From contig CASFLH010000017.1 of the NCBI GenBank assembly GCA_949295505.1, forward strand, positions 1-61,792: 61,792 nucleotides of DNA. The letters are read 5' to 3'. Position 1 is the stretch's first letter. The number at the start of each line of letters is the position of its first letter. Made by a program: the position numbers and the translations under genes. The notes below the pieces were generated by a model. That model had not been told where the DNA came from and did no database searches. It worked only from the letters and a program-made list of their open reading frames with translations. This document shows positions 15,612 through 23,362 of this stretch, in pieces. This stretch comes from an uncultured Spirochaetales bacterium. Its GTDB lineage: Bacteria > Spirochaetota > Spirochaetia > Sphaerochaetales > Sphaerochaetaceae.

Positions 15612-16208
15612 ATGCTTGTTCCTACAGCAAGAGCGGAAGCCGGAATAGAGGTAAAGAAATCAAGATTCATCGCCATTGCGATACCGACCTCTACAATGGA
15701 GGAAGTGAAGGAAGCTGTTCTCTCCGTAAGAAGAGAGCATCCTGATGCCAATCATGTCGTTCACGCCTCCGTGATCGGAAAAGCCGGAACAATGTATTCA
15801 TCATCGGATGACAGGGAACCGAAGAACACGGCAGGGCGCCCCGCCCTTGAAGTCGTGAAAGGCTCTGGCATCACGAACATAACAGTTGCCATCGTGCGTT
15901 ACTTCGGAGGAACCCTTCTGGGAACCGGAGGTCTTGTCAAAGCATATGGCGACAGCACGAAGGAAGTCCTTAAGGTTGTCCCGACAGAGGAACTCATTGA
16001 AAAAACTTCATTCACAATGACAATCCCTTACAACTCATACACGCTGGTGAAAAGACTTTTCGAAACGCTTTCCGTAACGCTGATCAAGGAGGATTTCGAC
16101 ATCTCGATCAGACTCGAAGGGCAGCTTCCTTCTGACAATCTAGACGAGCTAAGGAAAGGAGCAGCAGATATCGGGCAGGGAAGAATACTTCTGGAGATCA
16201 ATACCTAG
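15612..16208 (+). CDS. YigZ/IMPACT family protein (UPF0029)
   Basis: A 198-residue member of the YigZ/IMPACT family. The N-terminal domain shows EVKKSRFIAIAIP, HPDANHVVHAS and the hallmark VRYFGGTLLGTGGLVKAYGDS (RYFGGxxLGxGGLxRAY-type). The C-terminal ferredoxin-like UPF0029 domain follows. The eukaryotic relative IMPACT modulates translation-stress kinases; the bacterial role is unknown. It converges on the M28 peptidase with an 11-bp overlap. Confidence 0.88.
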   Translation: MLVPTARAEAGIEVKKSRFIAIAIPTSTMEEVKEAVLSVRREHPDANHVVHASVIGKAGTMYSSSDDREPKNTAGRPALEVVKGSGITNITVAIVRYFGGTLLGTGGLVKAYGDSTKEVLKVVPTEELIEKTSFTMTIPYNSYTLVKRLFETLSVTLIKEDFDISIRLEGQLPSDNLDELRKGAADIGQGRILLEINT

Positions 16209-17571
16209 AAAGCCTGTACTTCTTCCCGTCTTCAAGCAATCCGGCTTTTTCTTCCACAGCTTCCTTCCTGTCAAGTTCTTCAACCAGCTTTATCGTTACT
16301 GCCATCGCAATCGACAGCGCCTCCTGTGACACTTTGTCAGGCGTGTCATCTTCTGTATGGGCTGGTGTTTCAATCCCGCTAGCCATCGAGGTAAGCGTGG
16401 TCGCCTCAACTCCTGCCATGGAGGCGGAGACCGCGTCGGTGGCACCTCCCAGGAAACCTAGCTTCCCTGTCTGCACTTTGTATCCCATGCTGATTGCGAG
16501 AAGAGAGCACCTCGATGCCAAGGAGGATGAAAGAGGAACGAATCCGTTTCCATCGGAGGACAGGAACGCCAGAGTGTCAGCATCGTAAAGACCATCGAAA
16601 TTGACGTTGATGGGATTTACCAGGATGTGAGAGTTATCACGATACCAGATTGCGCTTCCTTCTGCCCCGCACTCCTCACCGTCAAATGAGACAAATACCA
16701 GCCTGGTGGATGCAAGCCCTTTCCCCTGCCGGCTCAGTTCCGCATAATACCTTCCAAGCGTTGCCACGACAGCAACACCGGAAAGATTGTCCCCAGCACC
16801 GCTGGTATAGGCAGAGAGGGATGAAGCAAAGGCCAGATAGAACGAAAGCACCGCGAACGCAGAGGAAAAGAAACTCAAGAAGAATACAATCCAGCCAGGA
16901 AACCCGACTCCGAAAAGACGTCCCTGTATGAGTTCCAAAACAAGCTGGAAGATAGAAAGAACAGCGAGAATGAGAAAACTGACAGCTCCAGTCTTCGCGG
17001 AAAGACGCGAAAGGATTCCTTCTTTCTCTGTTCTTGAGACCGCAGCTGTATCATGATGGGCGGAAAGAATCAAAGTGCGTTCCGCCACCCCCTCAGGCTC
17101 AATGACAGCATGTACATTTGCCGCTTCTCCTGAAGGAAACACTGAACGCAGGGGATTCTTCCTCACGCGGAGCTCATTTATTGCGGAAACAGTAAAAAGA
17201 ACACCAACAACAGACGCAACAATAGGAAGTCCTATGGAAATGAATATAAAAATCAGAATGGAGGCTATGATTGCGGAAAGGAGCATCCATTTGCCTATCG
17301 CAGGGACAATTCGGCCTGTTGTCACCGTGACATCATCAGAGAAAGATCCGAACACCTCTCCTATCCGGCGAGCCGCGTTCCGGGAGGCCGCAGTCGCCGC
17401 AGGCCTTGGGCCAAGATCCTCAAACAGAGAGCACAGCAAGGAGTACGCTTCCTCCGAAAGTCGGGGAGCTTTTACGTTCTCAGCTGGCTCTGCCTGAACC
17501 TGATTTCCTTTTTTCAGCTTTTTCAGGCCACGCTGCATCAACTCCCCTATTTTCCCGAACCTGTTACCCAT
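16198..17571 (-). CDS. Membrane-integrated M28 family metallopeptidase
   Basis: A 457-residue protein with a zinc aminopeptidase-type M28 domain interrupted by membrane helices. Metal ligands visible are SAHHDTA (His/Asp), GAGDNLSGVAV (bridging Asp), SFDGEECGAEGS (catalytic Glu pair) and the late AHTEDDT (His). Hydrophobic stretches occur near residues 90-130 and 205-265, the latter between the first and second ligand blocks. Known relatives cleave peptides at the membrane. The start is ATG 17571, with TGTTATATT ending 7 nt upstream; the longer frame to 17619 would span the promoter. Confidence 0.82.
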   Translation of the reverse strand: MGNRFGKIGELMQRGLKKLKKGNQVQAEPAENVKAPRLSEEAYSLLCSLFEDLGPRPAATAASRNAARRIGEVFGSFSDDVTVTTGRIVPAIGKWMLLSAIIASILIFIFISIGLPIVASVVGVLFTVSAINELRVRKNPLRSVFPSGEAANVHAVIEPEGVAERTLILSAHHDTAAVSRTEKEGILSRLSAKTGAVSFLILAVLSIFQLVLELIQGRLFGVGFPGWIVFFLSFFSSAFAVLSFYLAFASSLSAYTSGAGDNLSGVAVVATLGRYYAELSRQGKGLASTRLVFVSFDGEECGAEGSAIWYRDNSHILVNPINVNFDGLYDADTLAFLSSDGNGFVPLSSSLASRCSLLAISMGYKVQTGKLGFLGGATDAVSASMAGVEATTLTSMASGIETPAHTEDDTPDKVSQEALSIAMAVTIKLVEELDRKEAVEEKAGLLEDGKKYRLSRY

Positions 17572-17578
17572 AATCTGG

Positions 17579-17587
17579 AATATAACA
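17579..17587 (-). promoter_or_regulatory. Extended -10 of the leaderless M28 peptidase gene
   Basis: TGTTATATT on the minus strand (TGn plus TATATT) ends 7 nt before ATG 17571. No ribosome binding site is present. Confidence 0.5.
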
Positions 17588-17634
17588 GAACAGCAGAAAA
17601 CCGTCATCAATGAACACAATACCTAATTGCCGCA

Positions 17635-17663
17635 TTGATTAATTTCCTTTCCAAACATACGAT
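17635..17663 (+). promoter_or_regulatory. Promoter of the outer-membrane-type protein gene
   Basis: TTGATT (17635-17640), a 17-bp spacer and TACGAT (17658-17663) precede the gene at 17682, which has GGGGAA as ribosome binding site. Confidence 0.45.
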
Positions 17664-17681
17664 ACCAGCAGTGGGGAAAAT

Positions 17682-18695
17682 ATGAAAAGAATCCTTATTA
17701 TAGCAATGCTCCTGATTGTGTCCCTTTCACTGCTATCAGCAAATGAATACACGGTATCCCTCAATGCAGGAGCCTCAATAGCCATCAGGAATTATTCTTC
17801 AGGCTTTCCTTTCGAGGCAAGGCTTGATGTCTTTTTCGACAAGCTATCTCCGGAAAGAGATTACACAGAGCCTCTTGAGAAGAGACTCAATGAACTGAGA
17901 GCGCTGGATGAAAAGCTGACAGAAGAGATCAGAGAACCCTTCGATCCACATGAAGTCGGAGATCCTGCTCTCAGGGTCGAGAGAGATGAGCTTCTTACCG
18001 ACGTATACAGGAAGGAAGTCACTGACAAGGCAATGCTTAACAAAGCATATTACATGAGGCCCACACGCTATGGCACATGGGTGGATGCAGATAGCAATCT
18101 CATCGGGGATCCGTTCCGCTATCAGTGGGAACACGATATCCTCCATGACCTTTCAGACCGTGTCGCAGATGAAATGGTATCTGCGATAGACGAGAAATAC
18201 GCAGATCTCCTTCTCGGCAATGAGGCAGAAGCCGCACAGAAGAGGGATTACAACGACAATCGCAAGGCTCTGAAAGAAGAAAGAAAGGATGTGCGCAAGG
18301 AAATCAGGGAGCTGGAGGCAGCTATCAACAATAATGATACATATATCTACGGTCTCTCTGCCGCGGCTGAGTACATTCTCAACACTCGCCTTACATCCAC
18401 AGTTCATCTCGGCAAGGTCTCCGCGGGCGCCCTTTTCCGCATTGTGAACTGGGACGGATACAGGATGACAGCCGGAGCAGATCTTGATATCTACTTCAAC
18501 GAAGATCTGATTGGCGTGGGCACAACGCTGTCATGGAATAACATCTTCCCGTTCGGGAACGCACTTGCCTTCAGGACAGGGCTCTCTTTGGATGCCTATG
18601 TACCTTTCTTCATCTCCGACAACACTCACGGAATTGACGACACGTACATACCTGTCGACTTCTCGGTATACGCCGGCATCCAGTACACGTTCTAA
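17682..18695 (+). CDS. Exported outer-membrane-type protein with coiled-coil insert
   Basis: A 337-residue protein I do not recognise by family. It has a signal peptide (MKRILIIAMLLIVSLSLLSA), a short beta-rich start, then about 190 charged residues rich in Glu, Lys and Arg likely to form helices or coiled coil (ALKEERKDVRKEIRELEAA). The C-terminal part alternates aromatic and polar residues and ends IQYTF. A C-terminal Phe after a beta strand is the usual signal for BAM-dependent outer-membrane insertion. Its partner is probably the lipoprotein 13 bp downstream. The function is unknown. Confidence 0.7.
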   Translation: MKRILIIAMLLIVSLSLLSANEYTVSLNAGASIAIRNYSSGFPFEARLDVFFDKLSPERDYTEPLEKRLNELRALDEKLTEEIREPFDPHEVGDPALRVERDELLTDVYRKEVTDKAMLNKAYYMRPTRYGTWVDADSNLIGDPFRYQWEHDILHDLSDRVADEMVSAIDEKYADLLLGNEAEAAQKRDYNDNRKALKEERKDVRKEIRELEAAINNNDTYIYGLSAAAEYILNTRLTSTVHLGKVSAGALFRIVNWDGYRMTAGADLDIYFNEDLIGVGTTLSWNNIFPFGNALAFRTGLSLDAYVPFFISDNTHGIDDTYIPVDFSVYAGIQYTF

Positions 18696-18708
18696 GGAGG
18701 TATCCTGA

Positions 18709-19242
18709 ATGAGAAAGCTATTTATATTGATGATAATCACCTCTGTTGTCCTTTCTTCCTGTTCATTCCTGGCCGGTCCATCTGAACCATCAGAGGAACC
18801 TGTTGTTATCAAAGACAGGGTTGCCTCTCTCCCGCCTCAGCCGACAGTATATCCTGGCGGACAGTCGATGCTGCCTTTCAGATATGTGCAAGTTGTTGAT
18901 ATGGAAGATCTCGACAACGCCAGATACAGCATTGTCGGTGAAGTCCGCGGAACAGGATGCGTGAATGCGGAGAATCCGGAAAAAGGAGACACGCATCATT
19001 ATGGAAAGCTCGTCGCCGAGGAATTCCAGTACACCGAGAATGTCGCGACAGCTCCGACAGATGCCTACAGCGTTGCTCTTGGAAACGCCATGCACGAGCT
19101 GATCGTCAGTGTCCATGAGAAAGGTGCGCAGTTCGTCATCTTCCCCTCCTACACTGTCGATTTCTCAGAGAATGGCTGGATTACAGTGGAAGCAAGGGCA
19201 CTGGCTGTGCAGATCAAGGCAGATACGGAACCAGAAGTATAG
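18709..19242 (+). CDS. Predicted lipoprotein of unknown function
   Basis: A 177-residue protein with a lipoprotein signal, LFILMIITSVVLSSCS, where Cys near residue 18 would be lipidated. A Ser/Pro/Glu-rich linker follows, then a compact domain (YSIVGEVRGTGC, ALGNAMHELIVSVHEKGAQFVIFPSYTV) with the alternating pattern of small envelope domains. I do not recognise the family. It follows the outer-membrane-type protein by 13 bp with GGAGG as ribosome binding site, so the two are one operon. Confidence 0.7.
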   Translation: MRKLFILMIITSVVLSSCSFLAGPSEPSEEPVVIKDRVASLPPQPTVYPGGQSMLPFRYVQVVDMEDLDNARYSIVGEVRGTGCVNAENPEKGDTHHYGKLVAEEFQYTENVATAPTDAYSVALGNAMHELIVSVHEKGAQFVIFPSYTVDFSENGWITVEARALAVQIKADTEPEV

Positions 19243-19263
19243 GCAGCACCATCTCCAAACGGA

Positions 19264-19292
19264 TTGACAACAATCTGCTCTGTTAGTATCAT
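19264..19292 (+). promoter_or_regulatory. Strong promoter of the tRNA-SRP RNA cluster
   Basis: Perfect TTGACA (19264-19269), a 17-bp spacer and TATCAT (19287-19292) lie about 24 nt before the first predicted start and 30 bp before the first tRNA. Confidence 0.75.
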
Positions 19293-19322
19293 TCAGTCCT
19301 TGATTGGTGATTTCCAGAATTT

Positions 19323-19407
19323 GGAGAGATGTCCGAGTGGTCGATGGTGGCAGTCTTGAAAACTGCTGAGGCGAAAGTCTCCGGGGGTTCGAATCCCTCT
19401 CTCTCCG
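19323..19407 (+). tRNA. tRNA-Ser (anticodon UGA)
   Basis: 85 nt with acceptor stem GGAGAGA/TCTCTCC, discriminator G, long variable arm typical of serine tRNAs, and the TGA anticodon in loop CTTGAAA. The 3' CCA is not encoded. Confidence 0.95.
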
Positions 19408-19415
19408 TTCTTAAA

Positions 19416-19505
19416 GGAGAGGTGCGAGAGAGGCCGAATCGGGCTCCCTGCTAAGGAGTTGACCTGGCAAACCCGGGTCCGGGGGTTCGAATCCCCCCCT
19501 CTCCG
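19416..19505 (+). tRNA. tRNA-Ser (anticodon GCU)
   Basis: 90 nt with acceptor stem GGAGAGG/CCTCTCC, long variable arm and anticodon loop CTGCTAA, reading AGC and AGU codons. The 3' CCA is not encoded. Confidence 0.95.
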
Positions 19506-19510
19506 ATAAT

Positions 19511-19584
19511 GAGACCATAGCTCAGCTGGATAGAGCATCAGTTTGCGGAACTGAGGGTCGGAGGTTCGAATCCTCTTGGTCTCG
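19511..19584 (+). tRNA. tRNA-Arg (anticodon GCG)
   Basis: 74 nt with acceptor stem GAGACCA/TGGTCTC, discriminator G and a D-arm and T-arm very like bacterial arginine tRNAs (A20 present). The anticodon stem TCAGT/ACTGA encloses TTGCGGA, so the anticodon is GCG rather than the usual ACG that is edited to inosine. It would read CGC and CGU. The 3' CCA is not encoded. Confidence 0.9.
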
Positions 19585-19591
19585 TACCAAT

Positions 19592-19679
19592 GGAGAGATG
19601 TCCGAGTGGTCGAAGGAGCCGGACTCGAAATCCGGTGTAGTGCTTTGCATTACCGAGGGTTCGAATCCCTCTCTCTCCG
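19592..19679 (+). tRNA. tRNA-Ser (anticodon CGA)
   Basis: 88 nt with anticodon stem CCGGA/TCCGG and loop CTCGAAA, a long variable arm, acceptor stem GGAGAGA/TCTCTCC and no encoded CCA. Confidence 0.95.
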
Positions 19680-19713
19680 AAGAGATGGGCAGATCTCTTA
19701 ATATATTGCCTCT

Positions 19714-19799
19714 GGAGAGGTGTCCGAGTGGTCGAAGGTGCACGATTGGAAGTCGTGTATGGTCGAAAGCCATCGGGGGTTCGAATCCCCCCCTCTCCG
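19714..19799 (+). tRNA. tRNA-Ser (anticodon GGA)
   Basis: 86 nt with anticodon stem CACGA/TCGTG and loop TTGGAAG, a long variable arm, acceptor stem GGAGAGG/CCTCTCC and no encoded CCA. It ends 5 nt before the SRP RNA. Confidence 0.95.
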
Positions 19800-19804
19800 T
19801 TTTT

Positions 19805-19905
19805 CAGCAGCAGATACTTGGCTATGTGCGCCGCCCAACCCCGTCAGGGCAGGGATGCAGCAGCGGTAAGCGGAAAGCACATGAGACCAGGACCATTTGC
19901 TGCTG
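19805..19905 (+). ncRNA. ffs: Signal recognition particle RNA (4.5S type)
   Basis: About 100 nt forming one long hairpin: CAGCAGCAGAT pairs with ATTTGCTGCTG, then ATGTGC with GCACAT. The apex is the conserved domain IV, with CAGG on one side and AGCAG on the other, a GCA/TGC helix and a GGGA (GNRA) tetraloop. This RNA binds Ffh to target nascent membrane proteins. TTTCTTTTT follows and probably ends transcription. Location just before dnaX-ybaB-recR is common in bacteria. Only 5 nt separate it from tRNA-Ser, so it is probably cut out of the tRNA transcript. Confidence 0.9.
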
Positions 19906-20021
19906 TTTCTTTTTCAGGATAATGCCTGCTGCACTGATACATACTTCTGAGAATCTGCAGAGCCCTGCAGGAAGAGCAGCAGCAAGACAGATTGCTATCC
20001 TATCCAACAGAAGGCCTTACA

Positions 20022-20030
20022 TGCTATAAT
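20022..20030 (+). promoter_or_regulatory. Extended -10 promoter of dnaX
   Basis: TGCTATAAT lies 17 nt upstream of ATG 20048. The start would fall near 20037, leaving a very short leader that still contains GGAGGA. Confidence 0.55.
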
Positions 20031-20047
20031 CAGCCACCGGAGGAAGA

Positions 20048-21796
20048 ATGGCAGCCGCATCCTATGAAGTAACAGCAACAAGGAAGAGACCACAGGACTT
20101 CGAACGCCTTGTGGGGCAGGATTTCGTCGTCTCAACACTTGAGAATGCAATCAAGGAAGGAAGGATTGCCCATGCCTATCTCTTCTCTGGCCCAAGGGGC
20201 GTCGGAAAGACAAGCTCTGCCCGTCTCCTTGCGAAAGCCCTGAACTGCGAGCAGGGTCCCACACCGCATCCGTGCGGGAAATGCGAATCATGCAGAGCAA
20301 TAGCTCAGGGAAAAGCCGTTGATGTAATTGAAATCGACGGCGCTTCCAACACGAGCGTGAATGATATCCGGACGATAAAAGAGGAGGTGATGTATCCTCC
20401 CCAGTCATCGCGATACAAGATCTACATCATCGATGAGGTTCACATGCTCTCGACATCAGCATTCAACGCATTGCTGAAAACCATCGAGGAGCCACCTGAA
20501 TACATCATCTTCATCTTCGCAACAACGGAGCTCCAGAAAGTACCGGCGACTATCAGATCCAGATGCCAGCAGTTCCGGTTTCATCTCATCGGTCAGGATC
20601 TCATCACACAGTGTCTCAGAAGCGCAGCGGAGGATCTGAATATAAAAGCGGATGACGATGCTCTTTTCTGGATTGCCCGGGAATCTACGGGATCGATGAG
20701 AGATGCCTATACGCTTTTTGATCAGGTGGCGGCCTTCTCCGGAGACCATATCACACTGCAGAAAATCAGGGAAAAGCTCTCTATAGCTGGCTTCGGCGCC
20801 ATCGCCGATATCGTGCGCAGCGCACTTACAGGACAGCAGGACAAAGCCATAGATGGTGTTTCCAACCTGTTTGAGTCCGGAGTCTCCGCAGATCAGATCA
20901 TCAAGGACTCCGCAGATTTCTTCAGGACGCTGATGCTCTATAAAGCCGGCATACGGCGTCAGGACATACTCGGAGCCTCTCTCTCAGACATCCCGGAGGA
21001 CATCATCGCCATGCTTTCGGCAGAGCAGATAGAAGCTGCACTCAAGGCCTTCCTCAATCTGTACAGGGATGTTCGTTATTCCCTGTCTCCGCGTTTCGAG
21101 ATTGAGCTCATGATGCTGCGGCTTGCCACACTTCCCTCCATGGTGTCACCGGAAGCCCTTGTAAGGAAACTGGAGGACATGAAAAAAGGGGTGGCAGAGG
21201 GAAGCATTGTTGTCACAGCGCCAAAGAAGGTCATCACACCAGCCGCGCCGGCAAACAACCCACAGCCTAAACCAGCCGTGCCTGAAGAACCTTCAGCAAC
21301 TGTGGAAGAGGTACCTGAGGAGACAGCAGAAGAAGCTGAACCCATACAGGAAGAAGCATTCTCCATAACACTTTCGGACCTTGAGGCCATCGCTGAGGCC
21401 TTGAGAAAGATGGGCAAGTCAATTGCGGCAAGATACATCTCATCCATCGAGCGTATAGAGGAGAGCGATGGTGCATTCGTGTTCGTGACATCAAAACCGC
21501 TGGCCTACAACAGCCTCAGAAACGATGAGAAGAGTCTCAGAAGCGCCATTGCCTCCGCACTAGGAGAAACCCCTGTGATAAAACTCAGGCTCGAGGAGAA
21601 AGAGAGCGAGGATGCAGGTTTTTCACCCCAGATGAAGGAACTGAAAGCCTTCTTCGGAGGCAGCCTGATGAAGACAGCGAAAGAAGGAAATGAAGAGAAG
21701 GAGACTATAACGAGCTATGCCACTGAACATGAACCCGTTCGAACTTATGAAAACGATGGGCTCTATACAGAGCCAGATGAAGACAATCAAGGATGA
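20048..21796 (+). CDS. dnaX: DNA polymerase III subunit gamma/tau
   Basis: A 582-residue clamp-loader ATPase. Walker A is GPRGVGKTSSARLLA (near residue 47), the zinc module spans CEQG...CGKCESC, Walker B is YIIDEVHMLS, and sensor 1/SRC is ATIRSRCQQFRF. Domain III follows, then a Pro/Glu-rich linker from about residue 385 and a tau-type C-terminal domain. The C-terminus makes full tau; a shorter gamma form is not evident. GGAGGA precedes ATG 20048. The last 80 nt overlap ybaB. Confidence 0.95.
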   Translation: MAAASYEVTATRKRPQDFERLVGQDFVVSTLENAIKEGRIAHAYLFSGPRGVGKTSSARLLAKALNCEQGPTPHPCGKCESCRAIAQGKAVDVIEIDGASNTSVNDIRTIKEEVMYPPQSSRYKIYIIDEVHMLSTSAFNALLKTIEEPPEYIIFIFATTELQKVPATIRSRCQQFRFHLIGQDLITQCLRSAAEDLNIKADDDALFWIARESTGSMRDAYTLFDQVAAFSGDHITLQKIREKLSIAGFGAIADIVRSALTGQQDKAIDGVSNLFESGVSADQIIKDSADFFRTLMLYKAGIRRQDILGASLSDIPEDIIAMLSAEQIEAALKAFLNLYRDVRYSLSPRFEIELMMLRLATLPSMVSPEALVRKLEDMKKGVAEGSIVVTAPKKVITPAAPANNPQPKPAVPEEPSATVEEVPEETAEEAEPIQEEAFSITLSDLEAIAEALRKMGKSIAARYISSIERIEESDGAFVFVTSKPLAYNSLRNDEKSLRSAIASALGETPVIKLRLEEKESEDAGFSPQMKELKAFFGGSLMKTAKEGNEEKETITSYATEHEPVRTYENDGLYTEPDEDNQG

Positions 21797-22031
21797 AATC
21801 GCGAAGATAACCGCAACAGGCTCTGCAGGCGCAGGACTTGTCGAGGCAACAGTCAATGGCGAGTTCTGTGTACAGAAAATCACGATTTCAGACAGCGCCA
21901 TGGCAATGAATGACAAGGGAACGCTCGAGGTACTCACCGCTTCCGCCATCAACGATGCCATTGCGAAAGTAAAGGAAGCAACAGAAGCAAAATCCCGGGA
22001 TATCCTGCAGAATATCGAGAGGAGAAGCTGA
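21717..22031 (+). CDS. YbaB/EbfC family nucleoid-associated protein
   Basis: A 104-residue small dimeric DNA-binding protein of the YbaB/EbfC family, first described in a spirochaete (Borrelia EbfC). Start MPLNMNPFELMKTMG; the family usually begins at MNPF, so ATG 21729 is an alternative. The core VEATVNGEFCVQKITISD is typical. It overlaps dnaX by 80 nt, and its TGA overlaps the recR ATG, giving the standard dnaX-ybaB-recR order. Confidence 0.92.
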   Translation: MPLNMNPFELMKTMGSIQSQMKTIKDEIAKITATGSAGAGLVEATVNGEFCVQKITISDSAMAMNDKGTLEVLTASAINDAIAKVKEATEAKSRDILQNIERRS

Positions 22032-22618
22032 TGGAAGCCATCGAGGAGCTGCAGGCCCTGATAAAAAAACTCCCGGGCATGGGCGAGAAATCCGCACAGC
22101 GTCTGTCCTACCATCTGATAAAAACCGATGAGAGCTTCAACAAAGCGCTCGGGGAAGCAATAGCTACTATCAAGGAGAAAATTCATCCATGCCCTATCTG
22201 CGGCTGTTACACTGAGCATGATATCTGCTCCTACTGCGCAGATCCGGCAAGGGACAGGACTCTCCTTTGCATCGTTGAAGAGCCTCAGGATGTCCTTTCT
22301 ATCGCCTCGTCCGGAGCATATAACGGGCTTTTCCATGTTCTCGGCGGAGCGATAAACCCGCTTGGAGGCATTGGTCCTGACAGTCTATCATTCCCCGAAC
22401 TGGTGAAGAGGGTCGATGAAGGGAACTTCAAGGAGATAATCATCGCAACAAACCCCACGGAGGAAGGCGACACGACAGCTCTGTATATCAGGCACCTGAT
22501 GAAGGACAGGGATATCTCGCTCACAAGGCTTGCATCAGGTCTTCCTATCGGAGGAGACCTCGGCTATGCCGACAAGCTCACCCTGATGCGATCTCTCAGA
22601 GGCCGTATCAGATTCTGA
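22031..22618 (+). CDS. recR: Recombination protein RecR
   Basis: A 195-residue recombination mediator that helps RecF/RecO load RecA on gapped DNA. The N-terminal helix-hairpin-helix is LIKKLPGMGEKSAQRL, the four-Cys zinc finger is CPICGCYTEHDICSYC, and the Toprim block is LLCIVEEPQDVLSI...VLGGAINPLGGIGPD. The C-terminus VYADKLTL-type GYADKLTLMRSLRGR is complete. The final 84 bp overlap the 3' end of the opposite-strand permease gene. Confidence 0.95.
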   Translation: MEAIEELQALIKKLPGMGEKSAQRLSYHLIKTDESFNKALGEAIATIKEKIHPCPICGCYTEHDICSYCADPARDRTLLCIVEEPQDVLSIASSGAYNGLFHVLGGAINPLGGIGPDSLSFPELVKRVDEGNFKEIIIATNPTEEGDTTALYIRHLMKDRDISLTRLASGLPIGGDLGYADKLTLMRSLRGRIRF

Positions 22619-23362
22619 GAAGGATATGGCAATCAGCTCGAGAGCAATTCCCAGCAGCAGAAGGACCACAGCGGGGAACAGTACAGTATGAGGAGAGGAA
22701 AGCATCACTGGCCTCGCTTCCGAGAGTATTGAGCCAAGGGATGGCTGAGGTGCGGCGATACCGCAACCAAGATATGATATCGTGGACTCGGCTATGATGG
22801 CGGAAAGGAAGATGGAGACACCCTGAAAAGCAAGATATGGCATGATATGCGGAAGCATTATGCGGAAAAATACGCGCGAGTTACGAGCTCCTATGCACCT
22901 CTCTGCCTCAACGAATTCCTCATTCATCAGCATCGCAGTCTTCGAATATGCTGTCCTGGATATATCTGATATATGCGAAATCGAAATCGCCGCTATGAGC
23001 TTCATTATTCCCGGTCCGGAAAGAGACGCCAGAAACAGCGCAAGCACAATCGATGGAACAGCTTTCATAGTGTCAGCAACGGACAGAAGGATCTCCTTCG
23101 GGAAACGCGGCAGAGTATACAGATAGGAAAGGATGATACCGAGAGCTGTCGATATAACAGTGACCGCAGAGGCGATGACAAGCGATGAAGCAAGTCCTCC
23201 TGCGGTTCGTGTCAGAAGACTCCGTCCAAGCGTATCAGTCCCGAAAGGCTCCTCGGCAGATGGGGGTTCAAGCCTCTTTGAAGTATCAACGATGCCTTCT
23301 CCGCCAAAAACAATAGCGAATATCACAAGAGACAGCAGAATCAGGACACCAATCCGTCTCAT
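22535..23362 (-). CDS. ABC transporter permease (DppC/OppC type)
   Basis: A 275-residue inner-membrane permease of the peptide/nickel family. The N-terminus has EPFGTDTLGRSLLTRTAGGL, the typical DppC pre-helix block, then five or six hydrophobic segments. The EAA loop EAERCIGARNSRVFFRIMLPHIMP is present. Its last 27 codons lie antisense to recR. It starts 4 nt inside the DppB-type gene (ATGA overlap). Confidence 0.87.
   Translation of the reverse strand: MRRIGVLILLSLVIFAIVFGGEGIVDTSKRLEPPSAEEPFGTDTLGRSLLTRTAGGLASSLVIASAVTVISTALGIILSYLYTLPRFPKEILLSVADTMKAVPSIVLALFLASLSGPGIMKLIAAISISHISDISRTAYSKTAMLMNEEFVEAERCIGARNSRVFFRIMLPHIMPYLAFQGVSIFLSAIIAESTISYLGCGIAAPQPSLGSILSEARPVMLSSPHTVLFPAVVLLLLGIALELIAISFSESDTASERSHQGELVGIAEVSSDRKT

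Noticed and set aside
15783-15796. KdgR-like string GGAACAATGTATTC
   Set aside because: It lies inside the yigZ coding region, lacks symmetry, and has no linked sugar-acid gene.
21182-21188. Programmed -1 frameshift site (AAAAAAG) in dnaX
   Set aside because: The run is read as AAA AAA G in frame, not the A AAA AAG phase required, and no following stem-loop or nearby -1 stop fits a gamma form.
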